Of a stretch of DNA of 64,000 bases, positions 26,602-35,628 are shown one piece after another. Every line of letters begins with the position of its first letter. Within the stretch, counting starts at the first letter, position 1. The notes beneath the pieces are model-generated. The model was not told the origin of the DNA and did no database searches. It saw nothing but the letters and a program-made list of their open reading frames with translations. This DNA is from VSJD01 sp964617825 (lineage in GTDB: Bacteria; Verrucomicrobiota; Kiritimatiellia; JAAZAB01). The DNA is taken from contig CAZTWL010000014.1 in NCBI GenBank assembly GCA_964617825.1, forward strand, positions 1 through 64,000. Reading direction: 5' to 3'. The position numbers and the translations under genes are program-made.

Positions 26602-27156
26602 TTATTTCTTATCGGTTCCAGCAACGGCAAACGGCATCCCCATCAACTTCAAAAACTCGCGGGATTCATCGTTGGTCGCAGCTGTCGTCACAATCGTTAT
26701 GTGCATACCCTGAACTTTTTTGATTTCGTCGGCCACAATTTCAGGGAATACCGTCTGCTCACGCAGGCCCATTGTGTAATTGCCGCGTCCATCAAATCCC
26801 TTGGGCGAAACACCGCGGAAGTCGCGCAGCCGCGGCAACACAGTATTCACCAAGCGGTCAAAAAACTCGTACATGCGTGCGCCGCGCAAGGTTACCATGG
26901 CCCCAACGGGCATACCTTCGCGCAGCTTAAAATTGGCAATGCTCTTGCGCGCCACGCACAACACCGGCATCTGCCCCGTAATCGTTGCCAAGTCGCGCAC
27001 CAGAGTCTTGACGACATCCTTTTCCACCGAGGAATTAATGCCCATGTTCACCACGATCTTAACCATGCGCGGCACCTGCATGACGTTCCGGTACCCCCGC
27101 AATTTCTTCATTGCAGGAATGACTTCTTGAGTATATTTATCTTTCAATCTGGCCAT
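26602..27156 (-). CDS. rplE: 50S ribosomal protein L5
   Basis: 184 residues. It starts MARLKDKYTQEVIPAM and includes VPRMVKIVVNMGI and the FDGRGNYTMGLREQ block. A GTG three codons upstream is possible but would overlap rplX. L5 binds 5S rRNA with L18. Confidence 0.96.
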   Translation of the reverse strand: MARLKDKYTQEVIPAMKKLRGYRNVMQVPRMVKIVVNMGINSSVEKDVVKTLVRDLATITGQMPVLCVARKSIANFKLREGMPVGAMVTLRGARMYEFFDRLVNTVLPRLRDFRGVSPKGFDGRGNYTMGLREQTVFPEIVADEIKKVQGMHITIVTTAATNDESREFLKLMGMPFAVAGTDKK

Positions 27157-27161
27157 ATTCC

Positions 27162-27497
27162 TCACCCATCAAAGAGATGCCCACATTGCTTGCACTTGCG
27201 TGCCACCTTGCCGTTTTCACCCCGCACACGCGCCACACGCACGCCATCCTTACAGTGCGGACAAAACAACATCAGGTTGGAGATCGCCATTGCGCCTTCC
27301 TTCTTGATGATTCCGCCTTTGGGATGATCTTGCGACTTACGTATGGTTTTATGAATATAATTCAAGCCCTCCACGATGGCCTTCGCCTTACCGGGTATGA
27401 CTTGGAGCACTTTACCGGTCTTCTTACCATCGGCCTCGCGCCCCGCGCAGACCAGCACAATATCATCGCGTCGAATATGCATTTGGGTCGTCGCCAT
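27162..27497 (-). CDS. rplX: 50S ribosomal protein L24, with C-terminal zinc ribbon
   Basis: 111 residues. The KOW motif (RRDDIVLVCAGREADGKKTGKV) is near the N-terminus. The C-terminal extension carries FCPHCKDG ... CKQCGHLF, two CxxC pairs that make a zinc ribbon seen in L24 of several phyla. It starts 2 bp after rplN. Confidence 0.95.
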   Translation of the reverse strand: MATTQMHIRRDDIVLVCAGREADGKKTGKVLQVIPGKAKAIVEGLNYIHKTIRKSQDHPKGGIIKKEGAMAISNLMLFCPHCKDGVRVARVRGENGKVARKCKQCGHLFDG

Positions 27498-27499
27498 AC

Positions 27500-27865
27500 T
27501 TACAGGACCTCCGGAGCCAGTGAGATAATTTTGGCGAAATTTTTGTCGCGCAGTTCCCGCGCTACGGGCCCAAAAATACGGGTCCCCAGCGGATTTAAAC
27601 TGTCATCCACCAGCACGCAGGCGTTACTATCAAACCGCAGGTAAGACCCGTCCGGACGGCGGATCGACTTGCGCGTCCGCACAATGACCGCCAAACGCAC
27701 CTCACCTTTCTTTACCAAACCGCTTGGCTGAGCCTCACGAATGGCCACCTTGATGAGATCGCCGAGATACCCGTAACGCTTGCGCTGCCCCAAAATTCGA
27801 AAACACTTGGCTTTGCGCGCGCCGGTATTGTCGGCCACATCCAAACATGTTTCTTCTGTAATCAT
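27500..27865 (-). CDS. rplN: 50S ribosomal protein L14
   Basis: 121 residues, standard length. It starts with ITEETCLDVADNTGARKA and ends with REKNFAKIISLAPEV-like sequence (RDKNFAKIISLAPEVL). L14 forms an intersubunit bridge and contacts the 16S rRNA. Confidence 0.97.
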   Translation of the reverse strand: MITEETCLDVADNTGARKAKCFRILGQRKRYGYLGDLIKVAIREAQPSGLVKKGEVRLAVIVRTRKSIRRPDGSYLRFDSNACVLVDDSLNPLGTRIFGPVARELRDKNFAKIISLAPEVL

Positions 27866-27871
27866 AAAGCC

Positions 27872-28159
27872 TTACGCTTTGTCCCCTGGTTCCGCAGATG
27901 CCCTGCCCGGCTGGACGATATCAACCAACCGCCAACGTTTTGTCCGGCTCAATGGCCGCGTTTCCATAATTCGCACCTTGTCGCCCATCTTGGCCCGATT
28001 AGCCTCATCATGGACGAAACAGGTGTTCGACATCTTCATCTCCTTGCCATAGAGCGGATGGCGCACACGCCTTTCCACCTTGACCACGAGGGTCTTATCC
28101 ATGGCATCACTGATAACGATGCCTGTCCGTTCTTTACGCTTTCCGCGTGATATTTCCAT
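27872..28159 (-). CDS. rpsQ: 30S ribosomal protein S17
   Basis: 95 residues; the OB-fold core shows GIVISDAMDKTLVVKVERR and VRIMETRPLSRTKRWRL. The ATG at 28159 lies 26 nt inside the end of rpmC, an unusually long overlap for this gene pair. The next in-frame start would cut into the core, so the overlap seems genuine and suggests translational coupling. Confidence 0.95.
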   Translation of the reverse strand: MEISRGKRKERTGIVISDAMDKTLVVKVERRVRHPLYGKEMKMSNTCFVHDEANRAKMGDKVRIMETRPLSRTKRWRLVDIVQPGRASAEPGDKA

Positions 28160-28373
28160 GGCCGGCGTTTCCCGTTTCCTTCACGTTCTTTTTTTCGTTA
28201 ATCAGCGTGCGCAGGCAGGCGATCTCGCGCCGGACCATCCGCATCTGAAGCGGATTATCCAACTTGCCTGTCGCCTTTACCTTCCGCAGGTCAAACGCTT
28301 CCTTAATCCGGTCCAGAAGTTTCTGGTCCAGCTCATCCTGCGCAAGTTCCCTAAGTTCCTTGGCCTTACTCAT
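28134..28373 (-). CDS. rpmC: 50S ribosomal protein L29
   Basis: 79 residues, a little longer than the usual 60-70. The two-helix core reads MSKAKELRELAQDELDQKL and ends with MVRREIACLRTLINEK. The C-terminal 15 residues are encoded in DNA that also encodes the start of rpsQ. L29 sits at the peptide exit tunnel. Confidence 0.94.
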   Translation of the reverse strand: MSKAKELRELAQDELDQKLLDRIKEAFDLRKVKATGKLDNPLQMRMVRREIACLRTLINEKKNVKETGNAGHGNITRKA

Positions 28374-28385
28374 GATATCCGTTTC

Positions 28386-28808
28386 CTAAACAGCAGCCAC
28401 ATGTCGCGAAACAAAACGCGTCCGCACCGGCAACTTGGAAGCTGCCAACCGCATGGCCTCCCGCGCAACATGATCACTGACCCCATCGACTTCAAAAAGC
28501 ATCCGTCCGTTTTTAATCACCGCCACCCAAAATTCGGGCACGCCCTTACCTTTGCCCATGCGGGTTTCCAAGGCCTTCTTGCTTACCGGTTTATCGGGGA
28601 AAATCCGCACCCAGACCTTGCCCTTGCGTTTCAGGTGCCGGTTAATGGACACACGACAGGCTTCGATCTGAATGGCCTTGATCCAGCCACGATCCAGGGC
28701 TTGCAAACCATATTCCCCAAAGGCCAGCATATCGCCGGACGTCGCATTGCCCTTCATGCTGCCGCGCTGGACTTTGCGATACTTGACTCGCTTAGGCATT
28801 TCCGGCAC
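28386..28808 (-). CDS. rplP: 50S ribosomal protein L16
   Basis: 140 residues; MPKRVKYRKVQRGSMKGNA is the family N-terminus and FEVDGVSDHVAREAMRLAASKLPV the C-terminal block. I choose the GTG at 28808 because GGGGGTG lies 4 nt upstream. The ATG three codons later (28799) has no good site. With the GTG the gene overlaps the end of rpsC by 17 nt. Confidence 0.93.
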   Translation of the reverse strand: MPEMPKRVKYRKVQRGSMKGNATSGDMLAFGEYGLQALDRGWIKAIQIEACRVSINRHLKRKGKVWVRIFPDKPVSKKALETRMGKGKGVPEFWVAVIKNGRMLFEVDGVSDHVAREAMRLAASKLPVRTRFVSRHVAAV

Positions 28809-29460
28809 GTTGCACCCCCGCTTTCACTTCCGGTTCCTGTTCCGGTTTGACACAAATCCAAACTTTAATTCCCACCTTGCCTGCAACGGTATGCGCTTCC
28901 GCAGCACCGTAATCGATAATCGCCCGCAATGTATGCAGGGGCACAGAGCCCTCTTTATAAATTTCCCGACGCGCCAATTCGGCGCCACCTAAACGTCCTG
29001 ATATCTGAACCTTGATCCCCAAGGCCTTCATATCCATCGTCGTTTTAATGGCTCTTTTCATCGCCCGCCGGAAAGACACGCGCCTTTCCAATTGGACGGC
29101 TATGTTCTCGGACACCAACTGGGCATTGAGATCGGCATTCCTGATTTCCTTGATCTCCAGGTAAACTTCCTTGCCCGTTATCTTGGCCAGTTCTTCGCGG
29201 AGTTTCTCAATATCCTGCCCCTTGTGGCCAATGACAATTCCAGGCCGGGCCGTAAAAATTGTTGCACGCACCCGATTGGCGTAGCGTTCAATAATGACTT
29301 CCGGAACGGCCGCACCCGCCAGCCGTTTCATGATCATCTCGCGGATTTTCAGGTCTTCGTGGAAAAAATCACCGTATTGCTTTTTTTCCGCATACCAGCG
29401 CGAACGCCAGTTTTTATTGACCGCCACCCGAAATCCAATTGGATTGATCTTTTGTCCCAA
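28792..29460 (-). CDS. rpsC: 30S ribosomal protein S3 (TTG start)
   Basis: 222 residues. The universal S3 N-terminus GQKINPIGFRV directly follows a TTG at 29460-29458, which has AAAGGAG 8 nt upstream. The next upstream start-like codons give non-homologous sequence. The protein has the KH domain (VIGHKGQDIEKLREEL) and the C-terminal RLGGAELARREIYKEGSVPLHTL block. S3 helps form the mRNA entry channel. Confidence 0.96.
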   Translation of the reverse strand: MGQKINPIGFRVAVNKNWRSRWYAEKKQYGDFFHEDLKIREMIMKRLAGAAVPEVIIERYANRVRATIFTARPGIVIGHKGQDIEKLREELAKITGKEVYLEIKEIRNADLNAQLVSENIAVQLERRVSFRRAMKRAIKTTMDMKALGIKVQISGRLGGAELARREIYKEGSVPLHTLRAIIDYGAAEAHTVAGKVGIKVWICVKPEQEPEVKAGVQRAGNA

Positions 29461-29533
29461 GATCGTGCTCCTTTCCTCGACTGATCTTGCCAACTCAACG
29501 CCCGCAATTCCAGGCATCGATGCCGGCCATCCT

Positions 29534-29866
29534 TCATTCGTTCACTAAAATAACCCGAATATGGCTGGTGCGCTTCGTTACTGGCCGTACCATGCCCCGT
29601 GACCTTGACCAATGCCGGCGCATCATCGGCCCCTGCTCGATAATGACCTGCTCCACACGGAAATCCTCTGCCGATTGCTTGGCATTATTTTCCGCATTGG
29701 CAATCGCGGACTTTAAAACTTTATTGATCAAAAAGGCAGCCTTCTGACGGCTGAATGATGTTGCCCGCAAAGCATCGGCAACGGACAAACCAGTCAATAA
29801 CCGGGCCAATGGACGGGCCTTTGTTGCCGCAATGCGCGCAAATCGGGATGATGCTTCAATTTTCAT
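29534..29866 (-). CDS. rplV: 50S ribosomal protein L22
   Basis: 110 residues, normal length. The beta-hairpin that reaches the exit tunnel is recognisable (VEQVIIEQGPMMRRHWSRSRG), as is the C-terminal TKRTSHIRVIL. It is part of the S10 block. Confidence 0.96.
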   Translation of the reverse strand: MKIEASSRFARIAATKARPLARLLTGLSVADALRATSFSRQKAAFLINKVLKSAIANAENNAKQSAEDFRVEQVIIEQGPMMRRHWSRSRGMVRPVTKRTSHIRVILVNE

Positions 29867-29955
29867 GACACTGATTAGTCAAACGGCATTATACCGCTTT
29901 TGGCCCTTACTAACGGCCGTTACATTAAAATATCTCTATGCGTTTTGGCGTCCGC

Positions 29956-30240
29956 TTATGTTTTTTCCGCCGTCTTATCCGTATGCACACCATGCTTCTT
30001 GAATATCCGCGTCGGCGAAAACTCGCCTAAACGATGCCCGACCATGTTTTCGGTGACATATACGGACACATGCACTTTGCCGTTATGCACCGCAAATGTA
30101 TGGCCTACAAACTCAGGTACGACCATGGAGCGCCGTGACCAAGTACGAATGGGACGTTTTTCGCCCGACTTATTCAAGCGCTCAACTTTCTCCAAGAGAC
30201 TAGCCTCAACATACGGACCTTTTTTAAGCGATCGTGACAT
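29956..30240 (-). CDS. rpsS: 30S ribosomal protein S19
   Basis: 94 residues. It starts MSRSLKKGPYVEASLLEKV and includes RTWSRRSMVVPEFVGHTFAVHNG and GHRLGEFSPTR. It begins 3 bp after the rplB stop. Confidence 0.97.
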   Translation of the reverse strand: MSRSLKKGPYVEASLLEKVERLNKSGEKRPIRTWSRRSMVVPEFVGHTFAVHNGKVHVSVYVTENMVGHRLGEFSPTRIFKKHGVHTDKTAEKT

Positions 30241-30243
30241 GGC

Positions 30244-31065
30244 TTACTTTCTCCGTGATACAATGAACCGCTCCGACTTCACATGAGCATGTCTGGTTTT
30301 CTTGCCTTTAGCATATTGGCCCCACGGCGAACGCGGATGCCCGCCCGTGGATTTGCCTTCGCCACCGCCCATCGGATGGTCAACCGGATTCATGGCACGC
30401 GCGCGCACGGTTGGCCGTATACCAAGCCAACGGGCATGCCCCGCCTTGCCGTAGGCAATGCTCGCATGGTCCAAGTTACCAATCTGGCCAATAGTCGCCC
30501 GGCAAGCCGCTTTAATCCGGCGCACTTCTCCGGACGGCAACTTGACGTTCGCATATTCGCCTTCCCGCGACATTACCGTCGCCGCCAAGCCAGCTCCCCG
30601 CACCAACTGACCACCACGGCCCGGCTGCATTTCAATGTTGTGCACCTGCATGCCGAGAGGAATGCGCGCCAGCGGCAGCATATTGCCCACAGCCGGCTCG
30701 GCATCCGGGCCGGCGACTAATGTGGAGCCAACCGCCAAACCAACCGGCGCCAGAATATAACGCTTTTCTCCGTCAACGTACTGCAATAACGCAATGCGCG
30801 CCGAACGATTGGGATCGTATTCGATCGCCGCAACCTTGGCGGGAATATTGATCTTTTCCCGCTTAAAATCAATGTAACGGAAGAGCCGCCGCTGGCCGCC
30901 ACCACGGTGCCACACCGTTACGCGACCCGACGAATTGCGGCCGGCCGTGGACTTGGACGCCTTAATCAGCGAACGCTCCGGTTTAGCCCGAGTGATTTCC
31001 TCGAAGGTCGCCGTACCAGCGTGCCGGCGACTCGGTGTTGTAGGTCGATATGTTTTAATCGGCAT
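30244..31065 (-). CDS. rplB: 50S ribosomal protein L2
   Basis: 273 residues, standard. It starts MPIKTYRPTTPSRRH and carries the conserved GRNSSGRVTVWHRGGGQRRL, and MNPVDHPMGGGEGKSTGGHPRS with the His implicated in peptidyl transferase centre structure. L2 is needed for subunit association. Confidence 0.98.
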   Translation of the reverse strand: MPIKTYRPTTPSRRHAGTATFEEITRAKPERSLIKASKSTAGRNSSGRVTVWHRGGGQRRLFRYIDFKREKINIPAKVAAIEYDPNRSARIALLQYVDGEKRYILAPVGLAVGSTLVAGPDAEPAVGNMLPLARIPLGMQVHNIEMQPGRGGQLVRGAGLAATVMSREGEYANVKLPSGEVRRIKAACRATIGQIGNLDHASIAYGKAGHARWLGIRPTVRARAMNPVDHPMGGGEGKSTGGHPRSPWGQYAKGKKTRHAHVKSERFIVSRRK

Positions 31066-31105
31066 ATATCATTCCTGGCGCAATTAAGCGCCCAAAACCA
31101 GAGTA

Positions 31106-31390
31106 TTAAACGATTTCAATTTTATCGCCGGCTTTAAGCGTCACAATCGCCCGTTTATGAAACGAAGTTCGTCCGTAACGTGCCGCGCGCTCGCGTTTGA
31201 GTTTGCCCTTGCGGCGCATGGTATTCACTTTGGTCACATGCACCTTGAACAACTGTTCGACCGCCTGTTTGATTTCCAGCTTATTGGCTGCGGGTTCCAC
31301 CTTGAAACAATAACGATTGGCGTTTTCCATCTCCCGCGAAATCTTTTCCGAGAGGATCAATGTCTTGACTATCGTATAAGCGGATTTCAT
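31106..31390 (-). CDS. rplW: 50S ribosomal protein L23
   Basis: 94 residues. ILSEKISREMENANRYCF and the C-terminal KRERAARYGRTSFHKRAIVTLK region fit the family. L23 forms the docking site for trigger factor and SRP at the tunnel exit. Confidence 0.95.
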   Translation of the reverse strand: MKSAYTIVKTLILSEKISREMENANRYCFKVEPAANKLEIKQAVEQLFKVHVTKVNTMRRKGKLKRERAARYGRTSFHKRAIVTLKAGDKIEIV

Positions 31391-31394
31391 AAGC

Positions 31395-32036
31395 TCAGGC
31401 TCCTGCCTTGACCGTTTTTAACCGATCCACCAGTGTAACCATGGCCGCTTTCGTGGCCACAACCGTGGGATACCGGAATAATTGATAAGGATGCACATCA
31501 CTGGCCACGGCCAACTCGATCTGACGCAGGTTACGCGCGGCCAGCCTGACATTCGTATTCGATTTCTCCAGAACGATCAAAACCGGGCCCTGAATGCTCT
31601 GCGCCTTCAGAATCGCCAGCAAGCTCTTCGTTTTGGCATCGGCCAGCTGCAATTCATCCACCACACGCAGCGCCTTGCCAAGAATCTTCTCGCTGAATGC
31701 CCGCCGGAATGCTAATTGCACCACTTTGCGGTTGACGTCCTTCCGGTAACTACGCGGCTTGGGACCGAACACCACCCCACCGCCCCGCCAAACAGGCGAT
31801 TGACGATATCCTGCACGCGCCCGCCCCAATCCCTTTTGCGCCCAAGGCTTGCGATTGCTCCCGGCAACTTCGCCTTTGGTCAGTGTCGAAGCCGTGCCGG
31901 CGCGCAAACTCGCGCGATAGGCCACAATCACATCCTTGAGAGCCTGCTGACCGCGATTATTCACCAGAATATCATCGGCAATTTCCATTTCGCCTGATGA
32001 CACACCAGCACTGTTGGTTATCGGTATGCGACTCAT
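31395..32036 (-). CDS. rplD: 50S ribosomal protein L4
   Basis: 213 residues. The tunnel loop is present (KGEVAGSNRKPWAQKGLGRARAG and QSPVWRGGGVVFGPKPRSY). The ATG overlaps the rplC stop by 4 nt. In E. coli L4 represses the S10 operon; there is no sign here of the leader needed, since rpsJ follows fusA directly. Confidence 0.96.
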   Translation of the reverse strand: MSRIPITNSAGVSSGEMEIADDILVNNRGQQALKDVIVAYRASLRAGTASTLTKGEVAGSNRKPWAQKGLGRARAGYRQSPVWRGGGVVFGPKPRSYRKDVNRKVVQLAFRRAFSEKILGKALRVVDELQLADAKTKSLLAILKAQSIQGPVLIVLEKSNTNVRLAARNLRQIELAVASDVHPYQLFRYPTVVATKAAMVTLVDRLKTVKAGA

Positions 32037-32671
32037 TTTATCTGACCCCGTTTCAACGATTTTTTAACGATCAGCACCGCACCGGCGTGACCGGGCACCG
32101 ATCCGCGCACCATTAACACGTGCTCTTCCGGACGGACCTTTACCACTTGTAAATTCTGCAGAGTTACGCGCTCCGCGCCCAGATGACCAGGCATGTGTTT
32201 GCCCTTATGAATACGGCCGGGCAATTCGCGGCAGCCGACAGACCCGACCCTCCGTTTGGAGTGTCCACCGTGAGTTATGGGGCCACCGCTCATACGATAG
32301 CGACGCATTACCCCCGCGTAGCCTTTGCCTTTCGAGATCCCAACCACATCCACATACGGCACACCTTCAAACAGCTTCACGGTTACCACATCCCCGGGTT
32401 TATATTCTTCGCCGGCTTCCACGGCCATTTCACACCGGTAACGCAGCGGATTGACGCTGAGTTTTTTACAGACACCCAAGTCTGCCTTGGTCATCCGTTT
32501 CTCCTTCGACTCGCCAAAGGCCAGCTGAATGGCATCGTATCCTTCGTGGTCCTTAGTCTTGCGCTGGAGAACAGTGCATGGACCGCATGCGATGACGGTC
32601 ACCGGCACCTGATGGCCCTGATCGTTGAAAATCCGGGTCATTCCTATTTTTTTTCCAAGTAATCCTTGCAT
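32033..32671 (-). CDS. rplC: 50S ribosomal protein L3
   Basis: 212 residues. It starts MQGLLGKKIGMTRIFND and has the tip loop region GPITHGGHSKRRVGSVG and PGRIHKGKHMPGHLG near the peptidyl transferase centre. It starts 7 bp after rpsJ. Confidence 0.97.
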   Translation of the reverse strand: MQGLLGKKIGMTRIFNDQGHQVPVTVIACGPCTVLQRKTKDHEGYDAIQLAFGESKEKRMTKADLGVCKKLSVNPLRYRCEMAVEAGEEYKPGDVVTVKLFEGVPYVDVVGISKGKGYAGVMRRYRMSGGPITHGGHSKRRVGSVGCRELPGRIHKGKHMPGHLGAERVTLQNLQVVKVRPEEHVLMVRGSVPGHAGAVLIVKKSLKRGQIK

Positions 32672-32678
32672 ATCGAAC

Positions 32679-32987
32679 TCAAATCTTAATGGAAATATCC
32701 ACTCCCGCCGGAAGGTTGAGCTTCTTCAGCTCGTCAACCGTTTTGGCAGTCGGACCGATAATGTCGAGTAGACGCTTATGGGTTCTAATTTCAAACTGTT
32801 CCATGGACTTCTTGTCCGCGTGCGGGCTGCGATTAACGCTGAATCGTTCGATCCGCGTTGGCAGCGGGATCGGTCCCGAAATACGGGCGCCGGTCCGCTT
32901 GGCGGTCTCCACGATATCGCCCGCCGACTGATCCAAAGCCCGAAAGTCATATGACTTCAGGCGTATGCGTATGCGTTGCTCTTCCAT
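32679..32987 (-). CDS. rpsJ: 30S ribosomal protein S10
   Basis: 102 residues: QRIRIRLKSYDFRALDQSA and PLPTRIERFSVNRSPHADKKS with the NusB-binding surface conserved. S10 (NusE) also acts in rRNA antitermination through boxA, which is relevant to the boxA-like site in the 16S leader. Only 7 bp separate it from fusA, so the str and S10 blocks are fused. Confidence 0.98.
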   Translation of the reverse strand: MEEQRIRIRLKSYDFRALDQSAGDIVETAKRTGARISGPIPLPTRIERFSVNRSPHADKKSMEQFEIRTHKRLLDIIGPTAKTVDELKKLNLPAGVDISIKI

Positions 32988-32994
32988 ACCACCT

Positions 32995-35139
32995 TTAACG
33001 ACTCAATATGCGTTTCTGTATTTGTTCCGGTACTATTTCAAACATGAACGGTTCCATCGTATAACTTGCGCGACCTCTGGTCAATGATCGGACGGCTGTG
33101 GCATACCCAAAGAGCTCAGCCAGGGGCACCTCGGCGCGAATAATCTGCACGGGAGGCTGACTCGCCAGCCCCTTGACTTTGCCGCGCCGCGCATTGAGAT
33201 CTCCCATAACGTCACCCATGGTTTCAGCGGGTGTCACGATCTCCAAAGACATAATCGGCTCCAACAACACAGGCACCGCAGCTTTAAGGGCTTCCCGAAA
33301 GGCCATGACCGCAGCAGTGCGGAAAGCGACATCCGTCGAATCCTGCATATCACAGGAAGCCGCCGTTACTCTGACAACAACATCGACGACAGGGAAATGA
33401 CCGAGCAGACCAGTGGCCAAGGCATCCTGGATACCCGCCGACACAGCTACTTGGAATTCATGCGGGAGCTCCTCCGTCGACACCTGAATCTCAATCGTAT
33501 TGCCAGCCTTGCGAGGCGCAGGCGCTACGGTTAACGTGATGCCGGCAAACTGACGGCCTCCGCCAATCTCGCGGTCAAATATATGCGAGCCCGCGCCCTC
33601 AACGGTAACAGTCTCGCGGTAAGCGACAGTCGGCTCCCCGGCATTGGCCTTGACCTTATATTCGCGCCACAGACGATCCTTGATGATCTCAAGGTGCAAT
33701 TCTCCCATCCCATTGACAAGTGTCTGGCCGGTATCCGGATGAGTGCTGACTTTAAAAGTGGGATCTTCCTCACTGAGGGCCACCAAAGACCTTAACAAAT
33801 CTTCGCGATCAGCCTGAGTCTTGGGCTCGATTGCCATGGACACTACCGGCTCGGGAAAACGAATGCGTTCCAATACAATCGGCTTATTTTCGGAACAAAT
33901 CGTGTCACCCGTGGAAATATCCTTCATACCGGCTAAAGCGCCGATTTCGCCGGAATACAAACTCTCGACTTCTTCGTGCTGATCGGCATGCAACTGCAAC
34001 AGACGCATCACGCGTTCGCGCCGGTTAGTGCGCGGATTAAACACGTTTTGCCCCTTCTTCAAGCACCCCGAATAGACGCGCACAAAAATCATTTTGCCCA
34101 TGTAAGGATTGTTAACAATCTTAAAGGCCAAAGCAGATAGGGATTCGAAATCACTGACCGAACGCGACATGACCTCATCGGTTTTTGGATTGAAGCCTTG
34201 AACGGGGGGAATATCGATCGGCGCAGGCAGGTAATCAACCACCGCGTCAATCACCGGCTGAATGCCCTTGTTGCGCAGAGCCGCACCGCAAAGCACGGGA
34301 ACCAGTTTCCGGCTGATTGTTGCCCGACGCAAACCGTCCTTCAACAAAGCTACGGGAACTTCCGGATTTTCGAGGTAGGATCCAAGCACGGCTTCATCCG
34401 CTTCGGCCACTTTTTCCATCATTTCCGAGCGAGCCCGCTCAGCCGCCACGGCCAAATCAGCAGGAATCGCTTCCGTACGAATCACCGTTCCAAAACTGGT
34501 ATCGTCAAATGCCAAAGCCTTCATGTTGATCAGGTCAATAACGCCCTTGAATTGGTCTTCGGCACCCCACGGCAACTGAATGGCCACGGCATTCGGCGTC
34601 AGCCTTTCGCGAATTTCGGCCAGCACCCTGTCAAAATCGGCGCCGACACGATCCATCTTGTTGATAAAGGCCACGCGCGGGACACCATAGCGATCGGCCT
34701 GTCGCCAAACCGTTTCCGATTGCGGCTGAACCCCGCCAACGGCACAAAACACACCCACAGCTCCATCCAACACGCGCAGCGAACGTTCCACTTCGGCAGT
34801 GAAATCCACATGCCCGGGGGTGTCGATAACATTAACCTGACAATCGCGCCAGAAACAGACCGTGGCGGCACTGGTAATTGTAATGCCACGTTCCTGCTCC
34901 TGAATCATCCAGTCCATCGTGGCGGTACCCTCGTGAACTTCGCCCATCTTATGCAGGCGTCCGGTGTAAAACAAAATGCGCTCGGTCAGCGTCGTCTTGC
35001 CGGCATCGATATGGGCCATGATGCCAAAATTCCGCACCAGAGCCAACGGACGCTTCCTGCCGGCAGCTTCCCGCGCCGAAGCGTCACCTGCAACCGCGTC
35101 ATTTTGCTGATGTTTCAAAACCGGCACCATAATGTTCAC
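32995..35139 (-). CDS. fusA: elongation factor G
   Basis: 714 residues. The G domain has GIMAHIDAGKTTLTERIL (G1), GITITSAA (switch I), DTPGHVDF (G3) and NKMD (G4), followed by domains II-V ending in TMEPFMFEIVP. It drives translocation on the ribosome. The protein has about 25 additional N-terminal residues before the G domain. A GTG at 35139 with AGGG nearby is the likely start, and an ATG three codons later is the alternative. Confidence 0.97.
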   Translation of the reverse strand: MNIMVPVLKHQQNDAVAGDASAREAAGRKRPLALVRNFGIMAHIDAGKTTLTERILFYTGRLHKMGEVHEGTATMDWMIQEQERGITITSAATVCFWRDCQVNVIDTPGHVDFTAEVERSLRVLDGAVGVFCAVGGVQPQSETVWRQADRYGVPRVAFINKMDRVGADFDRVLAEIRERLTPNAVAIQLPWGAEDQFKGVIDLINMKALAFDDTSFGTVIRTEAIPADLAVAAERARSEMMEKVAEADEAVLGSYLENPEVPVALLKDGLRRATISRKLVPVLCGAALRNKGIQPVIDAVVDYLPAPIDIPPVQGFNPKTDEVMSRSVSDFESLSALAFKIVNNPYMGKMIFVRVYSGCLKKGQNVFNPRTNRRERVMRLLQLHADQHEEVESLYSGEIGALAGMKDISTGDTICSENKPIVLERIRFPEPVVSMAIEPKTQADREDLLRSLVALSEEDPTFKVSTHPDTGQTLVNGMGELHLEIIKDRLWREYKVKANAGEPTVAYRETVTVEGAGSHIFDREIGGGRQFAGITLTVAPAPRKAGNTIEIQVSTEELPHEFQVAVSAGIQDALATGLLGHFPVVDVVVRVTAASCDMQDSTDVAFRTAAVMAFREALKAAVPVLLEPIMSLEIVTPAETMGDVMGDLNARRGKVKGLASQPPVQIIRAEVPLAELFGYATAVRSLTRGRASYTMEPFMFEIVPEQIQKRILSR

Positions 35140-35148
35140 GCGACCCTG

Positions 35149-35619
35149 TTACCACTTGTAATGAGCAAAAGCCTTGTTAGCTTGCGCCATCTTGTGGGTT
35201 TCATCCCGCTTCTTGATTGCATTGCCCTGATTCTTGAAGGCATCCAGCACCTCAAGCCCCATGGCCCGTTCCAGCGGAACACCTTTACGCGCTTGGGAAA
35301 ATTGAATTAACCAGCGGATGGCCAGAGCCAATTGGCGATCCGAGCTGACTTCCACAGGAACTTGGTATGTGGCCCCACCGACACGGCGGCTCTTTACCTC
35401 AACCTTGGGACGGATATTATCCATGGCGCGCATCAGCACCTCCAAGGGATCTTCCTTACTCTGTTCCTTAATGAAATCCAGCATCCCGTAGGTCACGGAC
35501 TCTGCCACCGATTTCTTGCCCCGGATCATGACGTAATTAATCAGCCGCCCGATCAGCTTGCTGTTATAGCGAAGATCCGGCGCTACTTCTCGTCTTTCAG
35601 CTGTGTGTCGTCTTGCCAT
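35149..35619 (-). CDS. rpsG: 30S ribosomal protein S7
   Basis: 156 residues with the usual core: LIGRLINYVMIRGKKSVAES, VEVKSRRVGGATYQVPVEV and RKGVPLERAMGLEV. It ends with HKMAQANKAFAHYKW. S7 nucleates the 30S head and lies between rpsL and fusA as in the str operon. Confidence 0.98.
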   Translation of the reverse strand: MARRHTAERREVAPDLRYNSKLIGRLINYVMIRGKKSVAESVTYGMLDFIKEQSKEDPLEVLMRAMDNIRPKVEVKSRRVGGATYQVPVEVSSDRQLALAIRWLIQFSQARKGVPLERAMGLEVLDAFKNQGNAIKKRDETHKMAQANKAFAHYKW

Positions 35620-35628
35620 GGCATCCTG

